Source: Mycobacterium sp. (GTDB lineage: Bacteria > Actinomycetota > Actinomycetes > Mycobacteriales > Mycobacteriaceae). From it: a stretch of DNA of 64,000 nt. This document shows, piece after piece, positions 52,944 through 61,789 of this stretch (positions are counted from its first letter, which is position 1; the number at the start of each line of letters is the position of its first letter). Made by a program: the position numbers and the translations under genes. Where the stretch lies: contig NZ_JAFBAR010000018.1 of the NCBI RefSeq assembly GCF_019247635.1, positions 1-64,000 on the forward strand. The letters are read 5' to 3'. Under the pieces are notes generated by a model. The model searched no databases. It worked only from the letters and a program-made list of their open reading frames with translations, and was not told the origin of the DNA.

Positions 52944-53854
52944 CAGGACCCTCCCGGCTTGCTGAACCTTTCGCGACGCCCCAAGCGCCGCAACCGAATC
53001 CACTCGACCAAGCCTTTAGGGTCGCGGCGGGTCACCAGGAAGAACCAGCCGAAGCGGAGCCACTCCTGTGGCAGAAGCTTGCGCAGGCCCCGTTGCGACA
53101 ACACGTAGCCGCGGTTGCGGTAGGTGAAGTACCGCTTCGCGGGATCGTCGGGATATTGAGTGTGCATGCGACCGCCCAGGATCGGCTTGAATTCGTCGGA
53201 TCCACACGGATGCAGATAGACCGCGTCCAGGCAGGTGCCGAATGGCAGGCCGGACCGCACCAGTCGCCGATGCAGCTCCACCTCGTCGCCACGGATGAAC
53301 AGTCGCATATCCGGTACCCCGATGGCTTCCAGGGTGGACGCCCGGAACAACGCGCCGTTGAACAGCGACGCTATCCCGGACAGCAGATCCTGATCGGCCT
53401 CGGTGCGCAATTCGCTTGCACGCCTTCGCCATACCAGACCCCGGCGCAGGGGGAAAGCCAGCCGCTGCGGGTCGTCCATGTTGCACACCATCGGTGACAC
53501 CTCGGCCAGGCCGTATTTTTCGGCGCAAGCCAGTAGGGTCGCCAGCACCCGGGTGTCCTGCGGGCGTCCGTCGTCGTCGGCCAGCCACACCCACTCGGCG
53601 CCCTGCGCCAACGCATGCAACATGCCCAGCGCGAAACCGCCGGCGCCGCCGAGGTTTCGGAGCGATCCCAGATAGGACGTGGGAACCGGTTGGGCGGCAA
53701 CAAGTTCCTTCACCCGGCCATCACCGGGTCCGTCGTTGTCGACGACGATGAGGTGATCCGGCAACCGCGTCTGGGTACTCAACACGTCCAGCGACTTGGC
53801 CAGTTCGTCGGGGCGGCGGTGGGTGACTACGACGGCGAAGACCGACTCAGTCAT
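52943..53854 (-). CDS. glfT1: Galactofuranosyltransferase GlfT1
   Basis: GlfT1 (Rv3782) adds the first two galactofuranose residues to the decaprenyl-PP-GlcNAc-rhamnose primer, before GlfT2. The GT-2 fold is seen: N-terminal VFAVVVTHRRPDEL, HLIVVDNDG, and the metal-binding DDD in WLADDDGRP. FIRGDEVELHRRL carries the ED-type acceptor motif. The ATG at 53854 gives 303 residues, as in M. tuberculosis (304). It overlaps wzt by 8 bases and wzm by 1 base, so it is coupled to the exporter. Confidence 0.95.
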   Translation of the reverse strand: MTESVFAVVVTHRRPDELAKSLDVLSTQTRLPDHLIVVDNDGPGDGRVKELVAAQPVPTSYLGSLRNLGGAGGFALGMLHALAQGAEWVWLADDDGRPQDTRVLATLLACAEKYGLAEVSPMVCNMDDPQRLAFPLRRGLVWRRRASELRTEADQDLLSGIASLFNGALFRASTLEAIGVPDMRLFIRGDEVELHRRLVRSGLPFGTCLDAVYLHPCGSDEFKPILGGRMHTQYPDDPAKRYFTYRNRGYVLSQRGLRKLLPQEWLRFGWFFLVTRRDPKGLVEWIRLRRLGRRERFSKPGGS

Positions 53855-54692
53855 CCTGTGCGGTCCCGGTAGCTTGTTGTGCCACCGGCCTTCCCGGTTG
53901 CGTCTCGGCCAGCACGTCGTGCACATGCCGGGCGGCGTCTTCACCCTCGTAGGCGCGCACCACGTCTTCGATGCCGCCGGTCAGCTTGATAACTCCGTGG
54001 TCGATCCACATCGCGGTCCTGCACAGCCGGGCCAGAAACTCGTTGGAATGGCTTGCGAAAACCAGGATTCCGGAGCGCTCGACCAGGCTCTGCAGTCGGG
54101 ATTGGGCCTTCTTCAGGAAATCGGCGTCCACGGCCCCGATGCCCTCATCGAGCAGCAGGATCTCCGGGTCGATGCTGGTGACCACGCCCATCGCCAGCCT
54201 TACCCGCATACCGGTGGAGTAGGTGCGCAGCGGCATCGACAGGTAGTCGCCCAGTTCTGTGAACTCGGCGATCTCATCCACCTTGCCCAGCATCTGCTTT
54301 CGCGTCTGCCCTAAGAACAGGCCGCGGATGATGATGTTCTCGTAACCGGAGATCTCCGGGTCCATGCCGACCCCGAGGTCGAAGACGGGCGCCACCCGGC
54401 CGGTCACCGTCGCCGACCCGCGGGTCGGTTCGTAGATGCCCGAAAGTAGCCGCAGCAGAGTCGATTTCCCCGCCCCGTTGTGGCCGACCAGACCCACCCG
54501 GTCGCCCAGGCTCAGCGACATGGTGATGTCCCGCAGCGCCTCGATGACGACGACGTTGGAGGTGTTGCGCCCGATCGTGCCGCCCGCCTTGCCCAAGAAG
54601 GCCTTTTTCAGCGATCGGGACTTGGCGTCGAAGATGGGGAATTCCACCCACGCGTCGCGGGTCTCGATACGAGGTGAGTGCGGCCCAGACAC
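53847..54692 (-). CDS. wzt: Galactan ABC exporter ATPase Wzt (RfbE)
   Basis: This is the ATPase of the Wzm-Wzt exporter (Rv3781). It has the Walker A GHNGAGKST, the signature-like YSTGMRVRLAMG, Walker B EILLLDEGIGAVD and the H-loop FASHSN. No C-terminal carbohydrate-binding domain of the long Wzt type is present, so it is the short form. The length is 281 residues. The start is GTG at 54692, sharing one base with the bpa stop; the end overlaps glfT1 by 8 bases. Confidence 0.95.
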   Translation of the reverse strand: MSGPHSPRIETRDAWVEFPIFDAKSRSLKKAFLGKAGGTIGRNTSNVVVIEALRDITMSLSLGDRVGLVGHNGAGKSTLLRLLSGIYEPTRGSATVTGRVAPVFDLGVGMDPEISGYENIIIRGLFLGQTRKQMLGKVDEIAEFTELGDYLSMPLRTYSTGMRVRLAMGVVTSIDPEILLLDEGIGAVDADFLKKAQSRLQSLVERSGILVFASHSNEFLARLCRTAMWIDHGVIKLTGGIEDVVRAYEGEDAARHVHDVLAETQPGRPVAQQATGTAQDD

Positions 54693-55228
54693 TACAGATA
54701 CTGCCCGTGCCCGGACTGGCCCGGCTTACCTATTCCCGGTGGCAACACGCCCTGGCGCATCTGCTCCAGCTGTGCGCGGGCGGCCATCTGCTGGGCGAAC
54801 AGCGCGGTCTGGATGCCGTGGAACAGTCCTTCCAGCCAGCCGACCAGCTGTGCCTGAGCGATTCGCAGTTCGGCGTCCGACGGCACGCTGCCCTCGGTGA
54901 ACGGCAGGGTGAGGCGATCGAGTTCCTCGCGTAGTTCCGGCGCCAGCCCGTCCTCGAGTTCGCGGATGCTGGTGGCGTGGATCTCGCGGAGCCGGTTGCG
55001 GCTCGCGTCGTCTAGCGGCGCGGCACGCACTTCCTCCAGCAGTTGCTTGATCATGGTGCCGATCCGCATCACCTTGGCGGGTTGCTCGACGAGGTCGGTC
55101 AGGGAACGTTCGTCGGGGTCGCCGTCGCCCGCGGAATCGTGGAGCGCCATGATCCGGGGGTCGACGTTGCCGATCACCTCTATGCCGTCGTCGTCGGGTC
55201 CGTCTGAGGCATCTCTGCCGTTAGTCAA
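54692..55228 (-). CDS. bpa: Bacterial proteasome activator Bpa
   Basis: Bpa (PafE, Rv3780) is an ATP-independent ring that opens the mycobacterial 20S proteasome by docking its C-terminal GQYL motif; GHGQYL ends this protein. The 178-residue chain is mostly helical (LVEQPAKVMRIGTMIKQLLEE, REELDRLTLPF). The N-terminal 30 residues are disordered and acidic. The start TTG at 55228 is set by the stop just upstream in frame, with AGGAGG about 12 bases before it. It is embedded in the galactan operon with no obvious functional link. Confidence 0.93.
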   Translation of the reverse strand: MTNGRDASDGPDDDGIEVIGNVDPRIMALHDSAGDGDPDERSLTDLVEQPAKVMRIGTMIKQLLEEVRAAPLDDASRNRLREIHATSIRELEDGLAPELREELDRLTLPFTEGSVPSDAELRIAQAQLVGWLEGLFHGIQTALFAQQMAARAQLEQMRQGVLPPGIGKPGQSGHGQYL

Positions 55229-55256
55229 TCGAAGTCACCATCCTCCTGCGTGCCTG

Positions 55257-57224
55257 CTAGGAGTGGGCTTGCTCGGGGTTTCCGCGCCATTTCCAGATCT
55301 GGGCACCGCCGTTGTTGTAGATCTCTACCCACGCCTTGGATTTCTCCAGTGACCTTAGCCCTTCGGGCACCTTGAACCCGCGCACCGTGGGCTCGCTGGT
55401 GTAGATGTAGCGGATGTTGAGCACCCGAACCGCCTCGACAACCCAGGGATTGCCGGTGTTGGCGTAGGCCCAGAAGGCATAGCGGAAGTAGCCCGGACCG
55501 GTTTGCTGGGGGAAGTCGTAATGCGTCCACAGAGGGTGCAGGTCGGCCACCGCGTACATCCACGCCGTGCCGTCCACGTTGGAGTTGCCGATGAGGGTGT
55601 TCTTCGCGTCGGGCAACGTTGCCAGGTAGGCCATCGCGTCCAGGTCCTTCTGGTCGATCATCACCGAGTCGTATTTGTCGCCGAGCAACACGCGGTGCCG
55701 CGGCAGGTAATGCCGGGCCGTGGCCACGGCGGTCACCACCAGCAGCACCACGGTGACCGCGACCCAGGCGGGCGCGGGCAGCGGCCTGCCGAGTCGCTCG
55801 GCGGCGGCGGCCAAGCCCTTCACCGCCACACCGACCAAAGTGAACAATGCGACGCCGGCCATCGGCTCCAACAGCATCGCCACTACTCCCGTCAGCCGCC
55901 TCGGGTCGTTGTAGAAGAACTGGCTGAACTCCTCGATGGCCCGACCGATCGGGCCGCGAAACGGGGCGCCCGAGTACACGATCGCCACGACCAGCCACAG
56001 CCATAGCGCCGGCGGCCACCAGACCTTCTTGTAGAGCAGGATCGCCATCCCGATGCCCGCTAATGCGACCAGCCAGTACTGAGTGGGGAAGTCGTTGAGG
56101 TGGCGCGTGTGCTGGAGCACGGCGTCGATCACGTACTGCCTTCTGGACTTGAAGGCCGGAAACGTGTGACCCGCGATGATGTCGGCCTGCCTGAGCACCC
56201 CGATGAATTGCGGCGCCAAAATCAGCGCGGTCGGGACCGCCACCGCCAGCAGGATCAGCACGTCGCCGAGGCGGCCGCGCACGGGATGCCGCAGCCCGTC
56301 GAAAAGCCACCAGAACACCAGGAACAGCACGACGACGAAGCCGCCGGTGAGGTGCAGCGAGAAGGTGCCCACCAGCGCCAGGATGGCCACCGGAATGCGG
56401 TCGCGATGCCGCAACGTGGAGGTGATCAAGACCATCGTGGGGACCGCGACCCCGTAGGCAACCAAGTTGGGCATCGCGGCGACGCCGAACTCGACATAGG
56501 GCAGCGAGGTGAACGACGCCGACAGTGCCGCGGCGACGGCCGACGCCCCAGCGGCCCGCCGTTGCGTTGTCACCGGCCGCGCCAGCCGCCAGGTCAGAAT
56601 GGCGGCACTCGACGGGAACAGCCAAACCGAGGCCGCCACCGAGGTCAGCGTGTAGCCCGTGGTAGGCGCCGCCCCGGTCAGCTGGCAGAACACCGCCGCC
56701 AGCCCATGGAATACCGACGGGTAGTACAGGACCGAGTGGGTCTCGACGTTGCGAAGCTCACCCATGTGGGTGGACGACGCCTGGCCGGTGTCGAGGATGA
56801 AGCGGATGGTGTTGGCATGCCAGACCGCGTCCCACGTACTGGGGATGGACTCCCAGTGCAGGATCCCGCGGTAGACCGCCCACATGACCAGCAGGGCGCC
56901 CAGTAGCACCCCCGCGGCCACCGTGGCCGCCGGCCAACCGCGCGGTGCCAGGGCTTCAGCCTCGGTGTCGCGATACCGGGCGAGCAGTAGCTGCAGACCC
57001 GTCGTCAGCAGGCACACGACCGCAAGCGCGGCCATTGCCGTCCAACCGTTCCAGGGGATTCCGACCGCGCCGTAAGGGATGATCGCCAACGCGACAATGC
57101 CGAAGGTCAGCGCCGGGCCAACTGCGATGGCTGTCGGCCAAGTTAGCTGAGCGACACGCGCGACGATTGTCCCCGGGGCGATCAGCAAAAGCAATGCGAT
57201 CAGCGTTCCGAAGCACAAGCCCAC
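55257..57224 (-). CDS. Rv3779-like polytopic membrane glycolipid enzyme (GT-C type)
   Basis: This 655-residue membrane protein has about twelve hydrophobic helices and a C-terminal soluble region. It belongs to the family of M. tuberculosis Rv3779, linked to polyprenyl-phosphomannose and lipid-linked sugar synthesis, and is probably a glycosyltransferase of GT-C type. WDAVWHANTIRFILDTG near residue 130 carries an acidic residue and aromatic cluster in the first external loop, a typical GT-C position. Its substrate is not certain from sequence. The start GTG at 57224 is the first plausible. It heads the minus-strand operon ending in wzm. Confidence 0.83.
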   Translation of the reverse strand: MGLCFGTLIALLLLIAPGTIVARVAQLTWPTAIAVGPALTFGIVALAIIPYGAVGIPWNGWTAMAALAVVCLLTTGLQLLLARYRDTEAEALAPRGWPAATVAAGVLLGALLVMWAVYRGILHWESIPSTWDAVWHANTIRFILDTGQASSTHMGELRNVETHSVLYYPSVFHGLAAVFCQLTGAAPTTGYTLTSVAASVWLFPSSAAILTWRLARPVTTQRRAAGASAVAAALSASFTSLPYVEFGVAAMPNLVAYGVAVPTMVLITSTLRHRDRIPVAILALVGTFSLHLTGGFVVVLFLVFWWLFDGLRHPVRGRLGDVLILLAVAVPTALILAPQFIGVLRQADIIAGHTFPAFKSRRQYVIDAVLQHTRHLNDFPTQYWLVALAGIGMAILLYKKVWWPPALWLWLVVAIVYSGAPFRGPIGRAIEEFSQFFYNDPRRLTGVVAMLLEPMAGVALFTLVGVAVKGLAAAAERLGRPLPAPAWVAVTVVLLVVTAVATARHYLPRHRVLLGDKYDSVMIDQKDLDAMAYLATLPDAKNTLIGNSNVDGTAWMYAVADLHPLWTHYDFPQQTGPGYFRYAFWAYANTGNPWVVEAVRVLNIRYIYTSEPTVRGFKVPEGLRSLEKSKAWVEIYNNGGAQIWKWRGNPEQAHS

Positions 57225-57340
57225 TCGACTAGTATGGCTGCCCGGGTGACATGGGCCCGAAAGCCTGCGAGGGCCGGATCCTTTGGACGCCCGCTACCGT
57301 CACAATTTCGCGGAATGGCGAAAGCTCTAAGGTGGCTGTC

Positions 57341-58537
57341 ATGGCATACGACGTCGCCCGGGTGCGCGGCCTGCATCCGTCGCTGGGTGACGGGTGGGCG
57401 CACTTCGACGCGCCTGCCGGAATGCTGATTCCCGATTCGGTTGCGACGACGGTGTCGACGGCCTTCCGCCGGTCCAGCGCCAGTACCGCGGGTAGTCATC
57501 CGTCGGCGCGGCGCAGCGCGGCCGTCCTGGAGGCGGCACGGGCGGCGGTGGCCGATCTGCTCAACGCCGATCCGGCCGGCGTCGTACTGGGTGCCGACCG
57601 CGCGATCCTGCTGTCCTCATTGGCCGAGGCGTCCTCCTCGCGTGCCGGCCTCGGGTACGAGGTGATCGTCAGTCGCCTCGACGACGAGGCGAACATCGCA
57701 CCGTGGTTGCGTGCCGCGCACCGCTACGGCGCCAAGGTGAAGTGGGCCGAGGTCGACATCGAGACCGCCGATTTGCCGACGTGGCAGTGGGAGGGTCTGG
57801 TCGGCAAGTCGACCCGGCTGGTGGCGGTCACCTCGGCGTCGGGCACGCTGGGCACGGTCACCGATCTGCGGGCGGTGACCAAGTTGGTGCATGATGTCGG
57901 CGGGCTGGTGGTGGTCGACCATTCCGCCGCGGCGCCATACCGGTTGTTAGATATCAAAGAGCTTGATGTCGACGTGGTGGCGGTCAACGCGAACGCCTGG
58001 GGCGGTCCGCCGATCGGGGCGATCGTCTTTCGCGATCCGGCGCAGATCAACACGTTCGGTTCCGTTTCGACCAATGCCTACGCCACGGGCCCCGCTCGTC
58101 TCGAGCTCGGCCTGCACCAGTTCGGTCTGCTGGGCGGCGTGGTCGCGAGCATCGAATACCTTGCGGCACTTGACGAGTCTGCCCGCGGCAGCAGGCGTGA
58201 GCGGCTGTCCGTGTCGATGCAGTCCGTCGGCTCTTACCTGAACCGGGTCTTCGACTACCTGATGACGTCGTTGCGATCGCTGCCGTTGGTCATGTTGATC
58301 GGCCGGCCCGAGGCGCGTATCCCCGTGATCAGCTTCGCTCTGCAGGATGTGCCCGCCGAACGGGTGGTCCAACGGCTCGCGGACAACGGAATCCTGGCGA
58401 TTTCGAATGCCAACTCGCGCGTGCTGGATGTGTTGGGCGCCAACGACATTGGCGGTGCCGTCACCGTCGGGCTGGCGCACTACTCCACGATGGCCGAGGT
58501 CGATCAGCTGGTGCGAGCGCTGGCATCGCTGGGCTGA
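57341..58537 (+). CDS. Class V aminotransferase-fold protein lacking the PLP lysine (Rv3778c-like)
   Basis: The 398-residue protein has the class V aminotransferase / cysteine desulfurase fold: GSHPSARRS near the start, SAAAPY after VVVDH (the PLP-ring Asp), and a well-preserved small domain ([16 protein letters not shown]). The stretch [17 protein letters not shown] replaces the usual SGHK(x)xGP. By alignment the Schiff-base lysine is asparagine, so ordinary PLP chemistry is doubtful. The ATG at 57341 begins [12 protein letters not shown], as in Rv3778c, whose length is 398. It is divergent from the Rv3779-like gene and convergent with the quinone oxidoreductase. Confidence 0.85.
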   Translation: MAYDVARVRGLHPSLGDGWAHFDAPAGMLIPDSVATTVSTAFRRSSASTAGSHPSARRSAAVLEAARAAVADLLNADPAGVVLGADRAILLSSLAEASSSRAGLGYEVIVSRLDDEANIAPWLRAAHRYGAKVKWAEVDIETADLPTWQWEGLVGKSTRLVAVTSASGTLGTVTDLRAVTKLVHDVGGLVVVDHSAAAPYRLLDIKELDVDVVAVNANAWGGPPIGAIVFRDPAQINTFGSVSTNAYATGPARLELGLHQFGLLGGVVASIEYLAALDESARGSRRERLSVSMQSVGSYLNRVFDYLMTSLRSLPLVMLIGRPEARIPVISFALQDVPAERVVQRLADNGILAISNANSRVLDVLGANDIGGAVTVGLAHYSTMAEVDQLVRALASLG

Positions 58538-58542
58538 GGTCG

Positions 58543-58602
58543 GCGAGCAGACGCAAAAGCACCGCGACACGCCGGCGAAAAGGTGTTTTTGCGTCTGCTC
58601 GC
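58543..58602. terminator. Palindromic intergenic repeat, bidirectional terminator
   Basis: Arms at 58543-58563 and 58582-58602 match over 20 of 21 positions (GCGAGCAGACGCAAAAGCACC and complement) around an 18-base loop. It lies 5 bases past the Rv3778c-like stop and 9 bases before the convergent oxidoreductase stop, so it can terminate both. It is the same family as 27413-27468. Confidence 0.8.
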
Positions 58603-58611
58603 GCGGGAACT

Positions 58612-59583
58612 TCAGACGGTCAGCACGATCTTGCCGACCAATTCACCGGACACCATCAGCTTGTGTGCCTCGGCGGCCCGCTCGATGGGCATGCGTTCGC
58701 CGATGATCGGCCGCACGCGACCGCCGGCAATCATCGGCCAGACCGAGGCCGTAACTGCCTGTGCGATGGAGGTTTTGCTGTTCGGTCCGCTCGCCGGCCG
58801 GGCCCGTAGTGTGGTGCCGATGACCCGGCCCCGCTTGCCCATCAGCTTGCCCAGGTTCAGCTCGCCGGTCACTCCACCCTGCATGCCGATGACGACCAGC
58901 TGACCGTCGGTTGCCAGGGCGTCGATATTGCGGTCCAGGTAGGCCGCGCCCATGATGTCGAGGATGACGTCGGCGCCGTCGCATTCGTCATTGATGCGCG
59001 CGACGAAGTCCTCCTCGCGGTAGTTGATGGTGATTTGCGCACCCAGCCTGCGACAGAGGTCCAGCTTTTCCTGTGACCCCGCGGTGACGGCCACCGTCGC
59101 GCCCAAGTCGCGGGCCACCTGGATCGCGTGGCTGCCGATGCCGCTGGCTCCGCCGTGCAGCAGTAGCAGCTGGCCCTCGCTGAGGTGGGCGGTCAGCACC
59201 AGGTTCGACCACACGGTGCACGCCACCTCCGGCAATCCGGCGGCATCGACAAGGTTGACGGTCGCCGGAATCGGCATCACCTGTCCTGCCGGAGCGACGA
59301 CGAACTCTGCGTATCCGCCACCTGCCAGCAAGGCGCAAACCTCTTGTCCCGCAGTCCATTCCGTCACATTCGGACCGACGTCCACGACGAAGCCGGACAC
59401 CTCCATGCCGATGGTCTCACTGGCTCCCGGCGGTGGCGGGTATTTCCCGGCGGCCTGCAGGACGTCGGCACGGTTGACCCCGGCCGCCGCGACCTTGATC
59501 AGGACCTCATCAGGCCCGGGAGAGACGTCGGGCACTTCCTGCCATAACAGTTGGTCGGGGGATTTCGCCACGATGGCATGCAT
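58612..59583 (-). CDS. Zinc-free quinone oxidoreductase (Rv3777-like)
   Basis: This medium-chain dehydrogenase of the quinone oxidoreductase type is NADPH-dependent. The N-terminal GroES fold contains GVNRADVLQAAGKYPPPPG and the Rossmann loop reads LHGGASGIGSHAIQVARDLG. No zinc-binding cysteine cluster is seen. The counterpart is Rv3777. The ATG at 59583 gives 323 residues and excludes an N-terminal extension that would run over the tRNA. Natural substrate unknown. Confidence 0.88.
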   Translation of the reverse strand: MHAIVAKSPDQLLWQEVPDVSPGPDEVLIKVAAAGVNRADVLQAAGKYPPPPGASETIGMEVSGFVVDVGPNVTEWTAGQEVCALLAGGGYAEFVVAPAGQVMPIPATVNLVDAAGLPEVACTVWSNLVLTAHLSEGQLLLLHGGASGIGSHAIQVARDLGATVAVTAGSQEKLDLCRRLGAQITINYREEDFVARINDECDGADVILDIMGAAYLDRNIDALATDGQLVVIGMQGGVTGELNLGKLMGKRGRVIGTTLRARPASGPNSKTSIAQAVTASVWPMIAGGRVRPIIGERMPIERAAEAHKLMVSGELVGKIVLTV

Positions 59584-59619
59584 GCCGCTCACGGTACCGA
59601 CCCCGTTACCCTTGTCAGC

Positions 59620-59709
59620 GGTGGCGTGGCAGAGCGGCCTAATGCACTCGCCTTGAAAGCGAGAGACGGCTAACACCGTCCGGGGGTTCAAATCCCTCCG
59701 CCACCGCCA
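59620..59709 (+). tRNA. tRNA-Ser(UGA)
   Basis: A full 90-base tRNA folds from GGTGGCG (59620-59626) paired with CGCCACC (59699-59705). The anticodon loop CTTGAAA gives anticodon TGA; a long variable arm (GACGGCTAACACCGTC) identifies serine, and the T-loop is TTCAAAT. The discriminator is G and the CCA end is encoded (59707-59709). It sits at the site of a tRNA-Ser gene in M. tuberculosis between the Rv3777 and Rv3776 homologues. Confidence 0.95.
59693..59708 (+). repeat. Left att-like repeat (in tRNA-Ser)
   Basis: This 16-base stretch runs from the T-loop to the second C of the tRNA CCA end. It is repeated exactly at 61790-61805. Flanking bases outside the repeat do not match. Confidence 0.6.
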
Positions 59710-59732
59710 CCGCCACCGCCACCGCCGCCGCC
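59698..59732. repeat. CCGCCA/CCG tandem tract after the tRNA
   Basis: The tRNA end runs straight into a (CCGCCA)n tract that finishes CCGCCGCC before AAAATG. This triplet-type tract covers the tRNA 3' end and may ease slippage or recombination; it also gives a poly-glycine frame on the minus strand that is not a gene. Confidence 0.7.
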
Positions 59733-59966
59733 AAAATGTTGCTTACTCGGAACCAGCGTCAGCTGGGTTCGACTGCGGTTGTCGAACCTGATGAGCACGG
59801 CGTCCTGGGCGCGCGTGCTTGTTCGTTGATCGCCTGCTGAGGACGTGAGAGCAGCGCTGGGACGGTGAGGTTCCGTCAGTGCCCGTGGCCGCCAGATCAT
59901 TACCGAGGCGTCTTAGGAGAAGCTGACATGCGCTCAGCGCACAATCGTCGATAATTAGATCAATTT

Positions 59967-60950
59967 TCAATCGCTCGACATCTCCTGCGCGACCCCCCTG
60001 GCGCCGGTCTGACTGATGCGCGTCAAGAAATTCGGCAAGTCGTTCCAACGATCGAGCCAGATGGTGTTGATGTCCAAGGAGCGTAGATACCGCTCTTTCA
60101 CGGGATTTCGTCGGGCTTGCACGGTATATGACACAGGAACATTTATGCCGTATTCCAGGCGGATGTCGTCGTGGAGCAGGTTGAAGTTGGGGTCACTGAG
60201 GCTGAAGCCGATGAATAGGAAGGTCGTCTCTGCCATCTCGCTGCGAAGGAATCCCAGCATCTCCTTTCGCTGGGCCCTAGCTGCGGCGTAGTCGCTGCGT
60301 GTAAGGACAATCGTTTCTGGTTGATCGATCGAGCCATGGAGCTTGACGAGGTGACGCGCAGGGCTCTGTGTGCGGTGTGCGGTGAACTGGTCCTCTGAAA
60401 TACTGACGCGCAGTTGCACATTCGCCTCTCGGTATGCCGTCTCGATGAGTTCGTCGAAGTTGGTGGTGAACAACAGTGGCAGGTCGAGGCGGACTAGCGC
60501 GGCGTGGCTGGGCGTGGTGTGGACGAACGGATATCTAGACGCATCGAACTGCTGGCGGAGGAATTCTGCGTAGTTCGCCTCACCGACCGTCTGGCGGAAG
60601 AGCTGCGCGGTATCCAGCGGCCCCTCTTCGATGAAGAAGGTGCGGAGGGCGTCGCGCTCCGCGGTCGGCGAGTTCATCATGGTCTCACGGCACATGCGGT
60701 TGACGAGCATCGGCCAGTCGGGCAACGGTAGGCCATCGTCATCCGGCGTGAGTGGAGTGAACGGGAAATCGTGCGACCACCAATGGTCGTACCTGTGGTA
60801 GTCGAACTGCGTTCGGCCGTGCAGTCGTGCCGCTCCAAACGAAAGACCAGCGCCGAGGAACACCAACAGCCTCCCCGGCCCGTTGATCACTTTCCGCAAC
60901 CGGCGCACGAAGTCTGCGTTGGCGGGTTCCTCATGCCATTCATCCACCAT
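59967..60950 (-). CDS. SIR2-like NAD-hydrolase-type protein, putative defence effector
   Basis: This 327-residue protein has SIR2-family motifs: NAD loop FLGAGLSFGAA (31-41), TTNFDELIE (162-170), VKLHGSID (202-209) with the likely catalytic His205, and IGFSLSDPNFN (247-257). The family (SIR2-like, as in ThsA, DSR and SIR2-APAZ systems) often degrades NAD on phage infection; some members are regulators instead. There is no zinc-ribbon of ordinary sirtuin deacetylases, so deacetylation is unlikely. The start is ATG at 60950 without a strong ribosome binding site. It lies 129 bases after the membrane-protein gene on the same strand, within the tRNA-Ser island, and its GC is lower than that of the surroundings. 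Confidence 0.82.
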   Translation of the reverse strand: MVDEWHEEPANADFVRRLRKVINGPGRLLVFLGAGLSFGAARLHGRTQFDYHRYDHWWSHDFPFTPLTPDDDGLPLPDWPMLVNRMCRETMMNSPTAERDALRTFFIEEGPLDTAQLFRQTVGEANYAEFLRQQFDASRYPFVHTTPSHAALVRLDLPLLFTTNFDELIETAYREANVQLRVSISEDQFTAHRTQSPARHLVKLHGSIDQPETIVLTRSDYAAARAQRKEMLGFLRSEMAETTFLFIGFSLSDPNFNLLHDDIRLEYGINVPVSYTVQARRNPVKERYLRSLDINTIWLDRWNDLPNFLTRISQTGARGVAQEMSSD

Positions 60951-61079
60951 GCCTCGATTGTGGTTGCGGCGGTGCGGTCGTGTCTCGGAGAACGCCGCAC
61001 TGCGAACGTCCCGTCCCGAAATGATCCATGTACAGGTTGCCGAACACCTCGTGCGCGGCAGTTCGTGAGCAGCAACCGA

Positions 61080-61784
61080 TCAGCGGGCGTTGACGACGAC
61101 GTTGCTGTCCGCATACCGATCACGCGGCTGCAAGAGCTCGATGTCTGCCACGAGAGCTGCCAGTAGCTTGTCGTATGCTGCGCGGACTGCGGTCATGCTG
61201 CTCTCTTTGATCGAGTCCCCTTCTTGGTGAGTGAATAACTCTTCCCACTCAGAACGCCACGGCTGTCGCGAGGCTTCGCGGCGGCGCAGGAATCCGCTGC
61301 AGATGCGTGCGTCGACACCCCAACGGTTATGGGTGTTGAAACACACCCCCACGAAGTCCTGATATGCCGTGACAGTGGTCTGGCTGAACAGCGGAGCCAC
61401 TGAGTAGAACAAGCGGTCGGTGTCCCGCTTGATGACAATCACCTCCGGCGGTGTCAGTTCTTTCCATCGGCCTATGAAAGTCAGGTAGCACATCAGATCA
61501 TTCAACATTGGGGCGAGCTGTCCGAAGTACTGTAACCGTGCCTTAATCAGCTCTTGGTTACGCCACTGACTGGCTTCGTAGAGTTTGAGTCGGTGGTTGA
61601 GCTTATAGCCAACGATCGCGACCACGATGGGCACTGACACGGCGGCCATCGTCTGGATAACAGCGAGGATCATCAGGCGATGGTGGCACGAGCGGATTGA
61701 CAGGGGAATCAACACCATCAGAACGCAATTGCGGTCGCAAGGTTCAGCAGCCGTTTCGTCTCTGGTCAGGGATTCGAAAGCCAT
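61080..61784 (-). CDS. One-helix membrane protein, partner of the SIR2-like gene
   Basis: The 234-residue frame has one strong membrane segment (about residues 38-60, VIQTMAAVSVPIVVAIVGY) followed by a cytosolic domain (LKLYEASQWRNQELIKARLQ, FIGRWKELTPPEVIVIKRD, LFSQTTVTAYQDFVGVCF). Its family is not assigned here. It has no catalytic motif. The ATG at 61784 has a strong GGAGGG site, 6 bases upstream, which lies inside the right att repeat; a start at the ATG at 61673 would give 197 residues beginning with the helix. It is paired with the SIR2-like gene on the same strand. Confidence 0.7.
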   Translation of the reverse strand: MAFESLTRDETAAEPCDRNCVLMVLIPLSIRSCHHRLMILAVIQTMAAVSVPIVVAIVGYKLNHRLKLYEASQWRNQELIKARLQYFGQLAPMLNDLMCYLTFIGRWKELTPPEVIVIKRDTDRLFYSVAPLFSQTTVTAYQDFVGVCFNTHNRWGVDARICSGFLRRREASRQPWRSEWEELFTHQEGDSIKESSMTAVRAAYDKLLAALVADIELLQPRDRYADSNVVVNAR

Positions 61785-61789
61785 CTACT

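Noticed and set aside
59688..59900. Minus-strand frame ending in a poly-glycine run
   Set aside because: The glycine run is a reading of the CCGCCA tract next to the tRNA, and the frame overlaps the tRNA gene.
59710..59966. Integrase gene for the tRNA-Ser island
   Set aside because: No recombinase motif or long frame was found in this gap or elsewhere in the island.
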